Assembly: GCA_021234155.1 (NCBI GenBank)
Contig: JAJEKV010000301.1
Span: 252,001-316,000, forward strand
Reading direction: 5' to 3'
DNA: 64,000 nt
Source of the DNA: Isoetes taiwanensis
Taxonomy: Eukaryota > Streptophyta > Lycopodiopsida > Isoetales > Isoetaceae
The first letter of the stretch is position 1; the number at the start of each line of letters is the position of its first letter. The notes below the pieces were generated by a model that worked only from the letters and a program-made list of their open reading frames with translations, did no database searches and was not told where the DNA came from. The position numbers and the translations under genes are program-made. Below, one piece after another: positions 1 to 9,244 of this stretch.

Positions 1-591
1 TGTTAGTACATCGGATGGATTGCGTAAAGGATTTTGCTTCACATACTGTTGCAGGTCTGGTGCTATCAACAAACCCTCTAGCCATGGTTTCAGAAGTGTC
101 AAGAGACCTGTGTCTTCAACATCACTTTCCTGCCATGAAGGTGGGCATATGCAATTTTCGTTGGGATTGAAGAGCATCTTGTACTCGGAGTCGTCTACTA
201 TTAGTGTGTTGCTGTCATTCCTGTCTGGATACTTCTCGTATATAAACTCAATTGGCTTCAGATACAAAGGTTTGTCTTCACTTGCTGCAATCCGGAAAGA
301 CAGCTCCAAACAGTGGCTTCCATCAAAGGTGAACCTTAAGTCCCTTATCTGCGTCATTGTGAAGATTTTATCCACTACTCTTGATAGGTTCCATGGAGCT
401 ATTGATGACCATATTCCTACTTCAAAGTGTTCAAATACAAATTCCAGGAATTCGTCTAGGTGGGGCCTTAAAAACAACATTTTCTTGCCTATTATGTCAT
501 AATTTCCAACTAGCTGATCATCTGATACCAAAGTCCTATGTATTTGTTTTGCCAAAACATTATTGATATCAAACACTATCAACCTTTTTCG
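1..591 (-). CDS. FCP1/NIF-type HAD phosphatase-like protein, terminal exon, runs off window
   Basis: The minus strand is open from a splice-acceptor-like TGTAG (ending at 592) to the left edge. It begins with a HAD motif I, RLIVFDINNVL, followed by FLRPHLDEFLEFVFEHFEVG and GIWSSIAPWN, then LIVDDSEYKMLFNP (motif III-like). This is the order seen in plant FCP1-homology (NLI-interacting factor) proteins, which are Mg-dependent Ser/Thr phosphatases of the CTD phosphatase family. Motif I reads D-x-N instead of the catalytic D-x-D, as in some plant FCP-homology proteins, so activity is doubtful. No upstream exon was found between 592 and the Ulp1-like stop near 735. Upstream exons may be distant, or this exon may be transposon cargo like its neighbours. 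The plus-strand open frame over the same bases is a shadow. Confidence 0.75.
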
Positions 592-734
592 CTACACTGA
601 TATGAAAGAACATGCAATTTATCAATAAAGTATGGTGGAGTTGAATAAAAAGAGATTTTATTCAAATTCAATGAAAAAATGTGTATTTTATAATCAAATA
701 GTGTTTAGCATTGACAATAGGGAGAGGCTGTTTC

Positions 735-2118
735 TCATCCACATTTATTAGTACCAGGTGGTCTAATAGTTTCGGGTGCGATGTGAATGTGGTCTAACTC
801 CTGAAGTAGTGCTCGGGTGAGAACATCACGACGATCAGATGCATACTTTGGCAAGAACCGGCCCGGGTGTCTGCAAATGTGACAACAATACTTACATAAT
901 AAGTATTAAAAACCATTTGTTTGCAAGACAAAAGAAGTGAGACACTCACATTGGTAGTTTTACCACACACGATTGTGTCTACAAACTTCTGCATATAAGC
1001 TGCAACATAGAGGCCACATGAATCCCCATCTTTCTGCTGTGGACACTTATGAATCTTCACAACTGGTGAAGGATTTTGTCCATGCTTCAAAAAAGTGGGA
1101 CACTCGACACAACCGCGTGCCATAGTGAGGATATGGAGCACATAAAAAAAGACCGGATCTATTTTGTAGCAAATGAATAAAAGAAACTGCTAACATGGTA
1201 TCCAATCTACTCAATATTAATAAAAGGAGATGTGAAATACAAAATACCTCTTAAGTGCAAGCATGTCAACGTCAATGTCCTCGGCAGAATTGAAGATCTG
1301 AATGTTGATGGTGTTCTTACTCTTAGTAAGTGCCATGTTGAAGATGGCCAAAGTGTGATGTTCAGTAACTCTACATAGCATTGGAATCATGATCCATCTG
1401 CACTTCAGCCAATTTATCCCTGTAAGAGCTACCTTTACAATATCTCTTCCACGCTCGGAGGCTGCCATAGATTTATCTTTTTCGCTTGCCTTGGCCCATG
1501 CCGCCAAATTCCATGAAGAAGCTTCGGTGGGAAGAACCGGGACGTCGGCCTTCTTATCATCTGGAACACAGAGCTGCAGGTACCTATAACAAGTTGAAAA
1601 GGATAAAATTACTAACTTGACTTACACATACAAATGAACAAGTTCAAAGTCCAGTACCTGGCATACATATCCACATGCCGGTTGGAAAATTTCCCCACAT
1701 CCATGTCCAGCACATCTTGTTCAAATAAATAACACTCCATTTCAGGCAAAGATCCGGGAAAATCCTTGCCTTCTTGAGCTTCATCATTCGGTTCAGCAAG
1801 GCATCGTATGGCCTGTATTCAGAACTGCAGTCTGGGTTCAATGACCAGTACATTTACACAAATCATCTACATTCGTCTACTACTATCCATATTATTTTAA
1901 AGTTTTTAACTTGGATACTAGATGTAAAAAAAAATGTAAGAAATGTAGATCAAGTTACCTGTAGAGATCATTCTTACGCTCTGGCGTCTTTGTTTTTTCT
2001 GAGTCGGTATCCATTTCCTTCCCTACTTTTTTGGTTTCCTCACTTTCGATTCTTATTAGGTCCGGAATCCTCGTCTTCAACCCTCTCCTCGATTTCTCAT
2101 TGTCGGGAAATTCGGCCA
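735..2118 (-). CDS. Ulp1/SENP-like (C48) cysteine protease, multi-exon, partly decayed
   Basis: Minus-strand exons read in order: 2118-1957 (MAEFPDNEKSRRG... to a GT at 1956), about 1812-1659 (…ECYLFEQDVLDMDVGKF…), 1583-1249 and about 1150-950. A C-terminal piece follows after the acceptor near 877, containing PKYASDRRDVLTRALLQEL and stopping near 735. The 1583-1249 exon holds the histidine region EHHTLAIFNM and the following strand IQIFNSAED. The 1150-950 exon holds CPQQKDGDSCGLYVAAYM, the Gln and Cys catalytic block of Ulp1 proteases that cleave SUMO. The usual catalytic Asp position appears to be Asn (IFNSAED). Two junctions do not join in phase as read: the 1.8 kb exon appears to change frame inside itself, and the last exon is one base off. 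The gene is therefore either decayed or spliced differently. Proteases of this family are common cargo of plant MULE and CACTA transposons. Confidence 0.6.
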
Positions 2119-2211
2119 TCCTTTGCTATGTCGGAAGCAATATTTGACACATTTGTCCGCTATGTCGAGTCACATTTTCTGGCTGGCGCCTTTACTTTTG
2201 AAGATGTGGCC

Positions 2212-2460
2212 TTAGCCCGCTCCCTCAATCTCGAAGTTCCTCGTCATAACACGGAATGCCACCATGCGGACTGGTGCCGACCTCCTCAACTTTGTATCAC
2301 CCGCGGGAATAGTGATTTTGCTTTTTCCTTCAATCTTTGCTTTCTTTCCTTCGGCTACATCTTGCACCTCAATTTTCTTTGGAACCTCCAAAACTGCGGA
2401 AAACCGAACCAAGAATAAGAAATTGCTTCCCTCGACACAATGCAAATTGAATTTGAAAAC
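2212..2460 (-). CDS. Possible small exon of the Ulp1-like unit
   Basis: The minus strand has an open, lysine- and valine-rich stretch reading LEVPKKIEVQDVAEGKKAKI and on to RRSAPVRMVAF. It lies upstream of the MAEFPDNE exon and on the same strand as the protease and RING pieces, so it may be an exon of the same transcription unit. I recognise no domain and no splice boundary is decisive. Confidence 0.25.
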   Translation of the reverse strand, partial: VFKFNLHCVEGSNFLFLVRFSAVLEVPKKIEVQDVAEGKKAKIEGKSKITIPAGDTKLRRSAPVRMVAFRVMTRNFEIEGAG

Positions 2461-2559
2461 AAGCGCACCTGATCTGCGTGGTGTAATTTACGCTCGGTAG
2501 TTTTTGGCACTTTGAAGCTCGAAAATAAATCACATAACGGTCGGATATCGGTCTCAAAC

Positions 2560-2962
2560 TAATGGGTCTCTAAGCGTTACGTACATATCAATAGTCGTAC
2601 ATATTACTAGAACTCGATCTACATTGAAGTACTTTGAGTACATACACATGTAAATGACTATTTATCTAGATGGAATGTACATGTAATGTACATGAATGTG
2701 CTCCAATGTATGCACATGTACACATCAGACATTACATAAAATACCTCTACATGTTCTGCCACAAAACTCGATTACACAACTCCTAATTTTATGTATTTAA
2801 GTTCTACATTTAGGACCCTACTTTGTGAATGTACAACATGTATGTAAGAAACACATATATGTATGACATGCAAGCCAAGGAACTATAAGTATAAAATAAC
2901 CATTACACTCCTACATCTTTGTAGCAAAACCTTAAGTGCAGCAATCTACATGTAAATGGATT
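2560..2962. other. Noncoding, ACATGT/TACATGTA-rich stretch
   Basis: No coding potential is seen. The stretch is dense in short palindromic words (TACATGTA, ACATGT, GTACAT), for example around 2640-2720. It sits between two minus-strand exon-like blocks and may be an intron. A similar composition recurs at 26560-26670 and 58960-59300. Confidence 0.5.
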
Positions 2963-3540
2963 CTACATTGCAGTAATCCTGGGTGCAGCAAATTGAACAT
3001 AAATCATGAAATACTGCTTACCTCCAGTGTACACACCCAAGGTCTTTGAAATGTTATCGTCCCATTTGCATGCTCTTGGGCGAGGGATAGTCCAAATGAG
3101 AAATAGAATATGAGAAACGAAGATATGAAATGAATGCTCGCATGGAGCAACTAGGATAGGTTCATTATTAGCAAAGCCATTACTGCAAAACACACATCCA
3201 TGCACAGATATGAATTTTTCTTCAGCTGGAGAGATCACGCTTGTTTTGGGCTGAAGGAGAATCGCTGCAGAATGCATCATGTACTTATGCATATCATCAA
3301 GCCGTCTGCAGCACTCAAACTGAACTTTGTGAGCCTCCTCAAGTTCTGCAATCCTCTTTTCACATAACTCCTTCTCCCGAATGGCTTTCTCCAATGGCTC
3401 CTGAATTCTCTTCAGCATTTCTTCCTTCCTGGTTCTATCCTCATCAAAAGGTCAACCTCCCGCCGCACCACGATCTTGATGTCTCTCTTATTCTTGAAGC
3501 GTCGTCGAGAACACTATTGATGTCTTCTTTGTATGCGTGC
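2963..3540 (-). CDS. Coiled-coil protein fragment with half RING finger
   Basis: The minus strand is open from about 3462 down to 2963. It reads a charged heptad-like helix (DEDRTRKEEMLKRIQEPLE and on through CEKRIAELEEAH) and then CVFCSNGFANNEPI and APCEHSFHIF. C-x2-C followed by C-x-H is the first half of a RING-type zinc finger; the second C-x2-C pair is not in the same exon. The region lies upstream of and on the same strand as the Ulp1-like exons. It could belong to one composite gene carried by a DNA transposon or to a separate decayed gene. Coding quality upstream of 3462 is poor. Confidence 0.45.
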
Positions 3541-3827
3541 TAGGTCCTCTTCATGTGCATCCTTTCTTCACGAAATCTTATTTATATTGTCACGTAATTC
3601 TGTCTGCTGGATTTTTAGTTCTTCAACCTTGGATGTGCTGCTAATTACCTCTCCATGACACTGCTGCAACAAGTTTCTGCAAATTCAAGCTCTTCCTTAG
3701 GGTAAAATCCTTGCTGAAATTTAGGAACCTTGGATGTGGATTTAGAGGTCCCAATTTCTTCGTAATAGCGATTCTTTTGCCCCTCCCTTTGCCAAATCTT
3801 TGGCCAAAACTTTAAAAGTATCCCAAT

Positions 3828-4230
3828 CTACTTTTTTTTGTCAATTGAAGGGCAAATGCACGAGCAAAGTACTTTCAGGTACATGGCGATTTGTGACCTC
3901 CCGCTTACCAAAAACAATTTCATAATGTTTGTAGAAGTTCTCGGCCCACTCGGCTTCACGCTAGATTCTTTGAACCCCGTATGTCTTTTGGGCCCCCCTT
4001 TGCTTTCGTCCATTATCCGTTGTAAATCTGGAAAAATTTCATCCGCATTGACACATCTTACATGCTTTGCTTCCACAACAGCGGGTTCTTCACAAATAAG
4101 TCTTCTTTTGGCCCCGGTTCCTCGAAGTTTGAACCTTCCTCTTGTTTTTTTCGGCTTTCTTGCTAGAATCGGCTATTTTCAAATTTTTGTTTAATCACGG
4201 GTGACTTTAGGGAGGCAAAGGCGTCCATTG
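3828..4230 (-). CDS. Unrecognised basic protein fragment, probable transposon cargo
   Basis: The minus strand near 4228 starts MDAFASLKSPVIKQKF, is interrupted by a stop, and continues in an open frame (RFKLRGTGAKRRLICEEPAV, then EAKHVRCVNADEIFPDLQRI, then MDESKGGPKRHTGFKE) to a stop near 3828. I do not recognise it. Its position at the head of the minus-strand block, just inside the possible element edge at about 4540, would suit the first coding exon of that block. The interruption suggests decay or a short intron. Confidence 0.3.
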
Positions 4231-4487
4231 CTTGGATTTGGGCAAGGATTTCGAGGAAGAAGAATAGTTCTGGTCGAATTACCGTTGATCACTCACAAAC
4301 ACAAAAATTGGAGCGGCAGACAAAATTTTTTTCCTAAACAGGAAACACCATAATCTCCCTCCGAAAAATTGCAATGAAGGTCCGTTCTGGTTGCCACTGC
4401 CACTCATAATTTTGAATTGCTGACGTGGCTACTCCTAATCATTACATATCCCAACTAACTAAAATTCAAACAAAAACGGGTGCCTAC

Positions 4488-4518
4488 ATGCCCTACATTA
4501 TACATAATGTAAGGGCAT
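4488..4518. repeat. Near-perfect 31-bp palindrome at the possible edge of a DNA element
   Basis: ATGCCCTACATTAT is followed by ATAATGTAAGGGCAT around a short loop, so the two arms pair except for one unpaired base. It lies within 60 bases of the point where homology of the retroelement protease ends. It is therefore a candidate subterminal hairpin or terminal structure of the DNA element carrying the Ulp1-like cargo. The matching other end is not in the window. Confidence 0.45.
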
Positions 4519-4543
4519 TTTTTTTAGACACCCTAGCTTTCTT

Positions 4544-5188
4544 TTACCCGAAGGTCACTTCCTGCTTCTCGCAGTCTATATTGGCTTTAGCAGATGCCAG
4601 AAATTCCATCCCGACAATAAGATCATGCTTGCCGATGTCCATTAGTTCCGCACCTAAGGCAACTGGTGCACTTGGCAACTGCATATTCAGGTTAATATGA
4701 CGGCCATTTGTATGACGAACCTTCCCACTGGCCAAGGTAACAGGTCGCGGTCTAGATCTTAAGGTCTCAAGTTTCAGAACTTGGGCCATTCTGGGAGAAG
4801 CAAAATTATGGGTACTACCCGTATCTATAAGAATAACAAAGGCCTTACTGTCTACCTGGCCTATAGCAGAAATAACGGCCGGCTGACTTTCAGCATTGCC
4901 AGTTTCAATAGCTACAAAAATGTGAGACGCACCGTGTATATACTCGTGGGCCTCCTCATCAGCAGGTGGAGGAGAAGCCGGATCCTCCCAATCGACTTCC
5001 GCCATTGCCAACTGAGCGGTTTGTGTCACATAGGGACAGTTCTGCATCATGTGTCCGGGGCGCATGCACCTGAAACAACTGTTCACGAGCCTCTTTAGGA
5101 ATAGACTGTAAGAGTTCCCGAACTGAACTGCCCATGTTATTCGGCTTATCCGGCACATTAAAGGTAACCTTCTTATCCTGCCGGCCAT
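4544..5188 (-). pseudogene. E1 zinc knuckle and aspartic protease segment (frameshifted from gag)
   Basis: This frame carries the nucleocapsid zinc knuckle CFRCMRPGHMMQNC (C-x2-C-x4-H-x4-C). A linker containing DEEAHEYIHGASHIFVAIET follows, and then a retropepsin active site ILIDTGSTHNFAS. Downstream are ALGAELMDIGKHDLIVGMEF and KANIDCEKQEVTFG, the C-terminal half of a Ty3-type protease. The frame differs from the upstream gag frame; the two overlap around 5090-5190, so there is a frameshift just before the knuckle. Whether it is programmed or a mutation is unknown. The sequence ends in a stop immediately after the protease fold, and no reverse transcriptase follows. Confidence 0.8.
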
Positions 5189-6257
5189 ATGAATTTTGCT
5201 GAGGGGGCCCAGGACTTAGGGAATGAGGCTTATATGGTGTATAAGGGCGAGGCTGAGAATAAGGAGCGGGGCGCTGATACTGGTTCTTTGGAATGTCCTC
5301 CTTGAGGCTTAATGCCTTAGCCTCGGCCTCCGCAACAGACTTTGGGTCTATGGCCTTCACCATCCTTTTGATCGATGGTGCCAATCCCTCAATATATCCC
5401 TCAACTGCCCTTTTTTCATTCATTCCCGGCACATATAGCCTTAAGCGCATAAACTCGTCGGTATATGCCTGCACCGACATGCTTTTTTGCTCCAACCTAT
5501 AGAAAGTTTGAATTTGTTGGCACTTGTGCGCGCGCGGCATATAGTGTGATTTGAATGCTTTTGCAAACTTCCTGAATTTACACCTGCTCCTGTCCAAATG
5601 CTTTGCCCTAGCATAACCGTTCCACCAGATTCTTGCTGCACCTGTGAGGTTGGTGGTGGCGACTTTACCTGTGTCCTTTTCGGTCATTCCGTATGACTTG
5701 CCAAATTCTTTCATTTCATCCAACCAGGATTCAACATTAAGACCTTCTCTGGACTTACCATCAAATTGCGCTAATTTTCTGTTCTTCCATATGCTAGTAA
5801 TAGTTGTGTCCACTGTCTTGCGGTATTCCTTATCATGTGCCTTGGCATGGTGACCAGATGACACGGATGACCCCGATGATTCTGACGTGTCGGCCTGTGA
5901 AGACGTAGCACTCTCGGTAGAAGGGCTTCTACGTCTCTTGGCATGGCGTTTCTTGTGTCCGGCCACGAGTGCTGGTGCCGGTGGCTGTTGCGGTGGTGGG
6001 CTTGGTGGCAAGGGCGGTAGCTCCGGTCCGTTCTCAGGTGTGAGATGCGGAGGGTTTGTGTTCAAAACATATGCTTGAAGGTCACCCAACTGTCTCTTTA
6101 TCATAATGAGCTCTTGCTCAGGTATCAAGCGGCCGGCGTCCGAAGGGGTATGCCAAAAGGCATTACGTACACCGTCTATATACACATAAGAAGGTATAAG
6201 CGCCTCTAATAATATGCAAGGTGTCACAATTAAGACCATATTCAATAGTTCAATCAA
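4959..6257 (-). CDS. gag: E1 Gag polyprotein (capsid region)
   Basis: The 432-residue frame has a poorly conserved start; Met52 or a nearby Met may be the true one. It continues with a proline-rich stretch (about 78-97), a basic patch KKRHAKRRR (102-110) and a serine-rich linker. The Ty3-type capsid domain occupies about 155-300 (LNVESWLDEMKEF, GAARIWWNGYAR, SVQAYTDEFMRLRLYVPG). A Pro/Tyr-rich linker follows, then SVRELLQSIPKEAREQLFQ just before the frame is lost. This structural protein would form the particle that packages the element's RNA. Only 101 bp separate it from the preceding ORF on the same strand, consistent with translation from one genomic RNA. Confidence 0.8.
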   Translation of the reverse strand: MIELLNMVLIVTPCILLEALIPSYVYIDGVRNAFWHTPSDAGRLIPEQELIMIKRQLGDLQAYVLNTNPPHLTPENGPELPPLPPSPPPQQPPAPALVAGHKKRHAKRRRSPSTESATSSQADTSESSGSSVSSGHHAKAHDKEYRKTVDTTITSIWKNRKLAQFDGKSREGLNVESWLDEMKEFGKSYGMTEKDTGKVATTNLTGAARIWWNGYARAKHLDRSRCKFRKFAKAFKSHYMPRAHKCQQIQTFYRLEQKSMSVQAYTDEFMRLRLYVPGMNEKRAVEGYIEGLAPSIKRMVKAIDPKSVAEAEAKALSLKEDIPKNQYQRPAPYSQPRPYTPYKPHSLSPGPPQQNSYGRQDKKVTFNVPDKPNNMGSSVRELLQSIPKEAREQLFQVHAPRTHDAELSLCDTNRSVGNGGSRLGGSGFSSTC

Positions 6258-6358
6258 GCATAGAAAAATAGTTTATATTATGTGATGGCTCATTAAAAAT
6301 GCCAATCAATAATTACATTTATAAGCAATATAGAGATTTATAATTATCAAAATCATAT

Positions 6359-7762
6359 CTAGGAACTAGGTCCGGCATCTTCTTCCATAGGCATATCTGG
6401 CTGTGGGGGCGGTCGATAGCGCATGAAAGTGGCACTAGGACTAGCAGAGAGGGCGGCTCGAGATGCTGCATCCGGTGGTAGAAAACCTGCCAGAGGTGCT
6501 GCAACAAGGAGCCGCATATTGGTCCAGCCCGTAATATCCCCCAATGCCGCAAGAGCAAGATCGCGTCGGACTAATGTAATAGTGGTAGTGTGATACTCGA
6601 TCTTCTTGTGGCCAGCTAAGGTGGACAATGCACAAAGTGCCCACCAGGATGCTTCAGACTGAGGCCCAATGTGCTTAGAGAAGAAGAGAACCTCGCCCTG
6701 TCGGAAGGCAGAAAGGAATCGTGTCAATTGATTGCCCATAGCCTTGACCCGTGGGTCTACCGAAGTTTCTGTTTCCTTCTCCAAATTCAGGGGTATCTGT
6801 TCCTTCTCCGCATCTTCTTTGTCATCCCTAAGGCTAGCCTTGGTATCGCAAAGTTCTTCTTCCCCTTGATCCACCTCTCCCATGGTAATTTGCAAGGGCT
6901 GGCTACTAGGAGGAGGTAGTACTGTACAAACAAAGTGTTCTTCAGGGGGTTGAGATGGTGCATCCTGCAACACGAACTGACGTAGAGACAAGAGGGTCTC
7001 AACGGGCTCCATCTCCTCTGGCTGAAAAGTAAGCAAATCGTGGGCCTGCGATGGAGCAACCATAGGTGTCGTAAAATCCACAAAATCGTCCTGACAGAAC
7101 TCTGTAAGTTCATAAAGGACGTCAGCCTTTCGCTTGCTACGGATGTCGGCTATAACTCGATAGGCCCACATGATGTCTTCTAGAAGAAGATACTCTTGGT
7201 CATTCAAGAGGATAGAGGGTAACAGATCCAGCCCAACAAGCTTATGAGCTTGGTCACGGGGTGTCGGTGTCTCCATTGCTACCTGCTTCCATCGAATGAA
7301 ATTATTCTCATTGACGACGTTGTCATCCTCCGGGTCAGAAGGTAATGGTGTCCTAGTCTGCTCGGAGGGTGTCTGGACATCATCTATATACTGATCCATA
7401 ACTATTGCCAATGCGAAACGAGCTTCATAACAAAGCTCGCCGTCTATGCTAAGAATAGAGAGATCCACTCCTCTTCTCCTGATACCTTTGAAAACATTTC
7501 GTGCATGTTCATCATCTCCCAACATTGCTATCAAGGTGTTGGAGTTGAGGTACAGCTGGGAGTCTGCCTCATTAGGTAGGCACTCAGGTACGATTTCTTC
7601 GAAGAAGAAATCAAGGAAATGGGCATAATCAGGATGTGCCTGCATGTTGTGGATAAGATCCACTTGCTGGAGCAAGTATGGGTGCAGAGTCTTAAAAGGA
7701 ACCGCATGGTCCCAGTGTTCACCGTCCAGGTACGATTGTTGGAGTGTAGGGCGATCCATCAT
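6359..7762 (-). CDS. E1 extra ORF B, 467 aa, unknown function
   Basis: A long uninterrupted minus-strand frame begins MMDRPTLQQSYLDGEHWDHA. The N-terminal half (about 1-230) looks helical and globular, with FLDFFFEEIVPECL and LLLEDIMWAYRVIADIRS. The middle is acidic and proline/glutamine-rich (about 255-340), and the C-terminal part (about 345-467) is hydrophobic-helical (ALCALSTLAGHKKIEY, LALAALGDITGWTNMRLLVA) with an acidic tail. I recognise no domain. It lies between the histone-H3 fusion ORF and gag inside E1. That it remains fully open while gag/pro is frameshifted is notable. It could be an accessory protein of the element or captured host sequence. Confidence 0.7.
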   Translation of the reverse strand: MMDRPTLQQSYLDGEHWDHAVPFKTLHPYLLQQVDLIHNMQAHPDYAHFLDFFFEEIVPECLPNEADSQLYLNSNTLIAMLGDDEHARNVFKGIRRRGVDLSILSIDGELCYEARFALAIVMDQYIDDVQTPSEQTRTPLPSDPEDDNVVNENNFIRWKQVAMETPTPRDQAHKLVGLDLLPSILLNDQEYLLLEDIMWAYRVIADIRSKRKADVLYELTEFCQDDFVDFTTPMVAPSQAHDLLTFQPEEMEPVETLLSLRQFVLQDAPSQPPEEHFVCTVLPPPSSQPLQITMGEVDQGEEELCDTKASLRDDKEDAEKEQIPLNLEKETETSVDPRVKAMGNQLTRFLSAFRQGEVLFFSKHIGPQSEASWWALCALSTLAGHKKIEYHTTTITLVRRDLALAALGDITGWTNMRLLVAAPLAGFLPPDAASRAALSASPSATFMRYRPPPQPDMPMEEDAGPSS

Positions 7763-8053
7763 GAACGAGGAACAAGGGAGGAGGAGGAAAGGCGCTGAAG
7801 GGAAAGAAACAAGACGAAACCCTAATGGTCAAAAAGTGACTTTATAGTCATGATGACGTCACTTTTGACACGTGTTCCCAAGGAAATAAATAATATCATT
7901 TATTTAATAATTTACACTTATATATATAGAAAAAACATTAAAATGCACAATTTAATTCCATATTCCGAAGAAAGAATGTTTACATATATAACCCATATCA
8001 AGTTTATACAATATTTAAGAAAAAAGTAAAAACTTAATGCTAATCTCCTGCAA

Positions 8054-9244
8054 CTAGTTGAAGTCCCCTCGGATTCTTCGTGCCAATTGAAGATCCTTGG
8101 GCATAATTGTCACCCGCTTCGCATGGATGGCACGCAGGTTCGCATCACCCAAAAATTCGATAAGATAGGCTTCGGCGGCCTCCTGCAAAGCAAGTAGGGC
8201 AAAGGCTTGGAACCTCATGTCCATCTTAAATTCTTGGGTAATCTCTCGATCAAGGCGCTGGAAAGGTAGCCGGCGTATCAGGAGCTCTGTAGTCTTCTGG
8301 TATTTTCGTATCTCGCGCAAGACTACAGTGCCTGGTCGGTACCTATGGGGCTTCTTCGGCTTGGCTGACGGTCTGACTAATGGTAAAGTCTTACCAGCGC
8401 TTGAAGGGTGCTTGGCCTTCTGTACTATCCTCTCCCGACGATCAGCGGCCGTGTTCTTCCCAATTTCGGCATCCCGTTGCAGCCTAGTCCTGTAATGGAT
8501 ACCTCCCTTCTTGGGCTTAGTGTACTTCCTCTTGCGTCTGGGCACTCGCTCTTCCACTTCTTGAACTATATTCTGAACTGCATTCCGCTCTGCTTGGGCA
8601 GCTTCCTCGGCTCTATTAGCAGCCTCTCTGTCAGCAACTTTGGCCTCACGTTCTTGGCGCACCCGGGTTCGCCACGCTATTTCAGCATGGTAGCGGCCCG
8701 GTCGAGCTTGCATATCGGCCTCGATAATGTCCATCCGATCTTGTGTAAAATCAGGTGGGACAGTCTCGAACACAAAACTGTTGGAAGCTCCATTCCAATG
8801 GTCTAGATACATAAGGACATGACCCCTCCCTAAGTAGTAGAACCGCGCGGCGCTCTCCTCGGGAATACCACTAGCAATTTGTTGCAGGTCCTCTGTTCTT
8901 GCAAGGTCCATAACCCTCTGCGCTTCTATACGTGCAAGCTCGATGGGGTCCTCATCTGGGTTCTCTGGCGGGTAGTACTTAGTGATTGCGTAGGCTTGGT
9001 CAGGCTGCTCCAGCAGAGTATAAGACTCGTTGGCCGCATTTAATTTCATAAGAAACCGCTCCGAGAAATGGAAGAGGGGATATGAAATCCTACGGTTCTC
9101 AGCAAAGTGGGTAACAAGAAGGTCTAGAACAATGTCAACCATATCGCTATCGTCTCCAAGATGATCTACTAGCACACTATAGAGCTGGTAAACATTCATG
9201 TTTTTCAGATCAACAGTGAGCTTGAAGCGCGGCATGGTGAACAA
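8054..9244 (-). CDS. E1 extra ORF A: unknown N-terminal region fused to a complete histone H3 core
   Basis: This intact 396-residue frame starts [17 protein letters not shown]. Residues 1-190 are an unrecognised, largely helical region. Residues 191-232 are a charged helix and 234-248 a basic patch ([11 protein letters not shown]), a plausible nuclear signal. Residues 297-396 align without gaps to histone H3 from [10 protein letters not shown] through αN, the histone fold and RVTIMPKD to LARRIRG. By my hand count about 76 of 100 positions match plant H3. Loop 1 has canonical length, so this is not CENH3-like. H3 Lys56 and Lys79 equivalents are kept; Cys110 is Arg. The N-terminal tail is replaced; only RPSAKP before KKPHR resembles H3. 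It sits between primer site and gag, so it would be expressed from the retroelement RNA and could join H4 or coat nucleic acid. Confidence 0.85.
   Translation of the reverse strand: MFTMPRFKLTVDLKNMNVYQLYSVLVDHLGDDSDMVDIVLDLLVTHFAENRRISYPLFHFSERFLMKLNAANESYTLLEQPDQAYAITKYYPPENPDEDPIELARIEAQRVMDLARTEDLQQIASGIPEESAARFYYLGRGHVLMYLDHWNGASNSFVFETVPPDFTQDRMDIIEADMQARPGRYHAEIAWRTRVRQEREAKVADREAANRAEEAAQAERNAVQNIVQEVEERVPRRKRKYTKPKKGGIHYRTRLQRDAEIGKNTAADRRERIVQKAKHPSSAGKTLPLVRPSAKPKKPHRYRPGTVVLREIRKYQKTTELLIRRLPFQRLDREITQEFKMDMRFQAFALLALQEAAEAYLIEFLGDANLRAIHAKRVTIMPKDLQLARRIRGDFN

Noticed and set aside
20-502. Plus-strand 160-residue open frame
   Set aside because: The minus strand over the same bases reads a clear FCP1-homology exon; the plus frame is its shadow.
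8054-8353. H3 fusion considered as a centromeric CENH3
   Set aside because: Loop 1 has canonical H3 length and identity is spread evenly along the fold; CENH3 usually has a longer, divergent loop 1.
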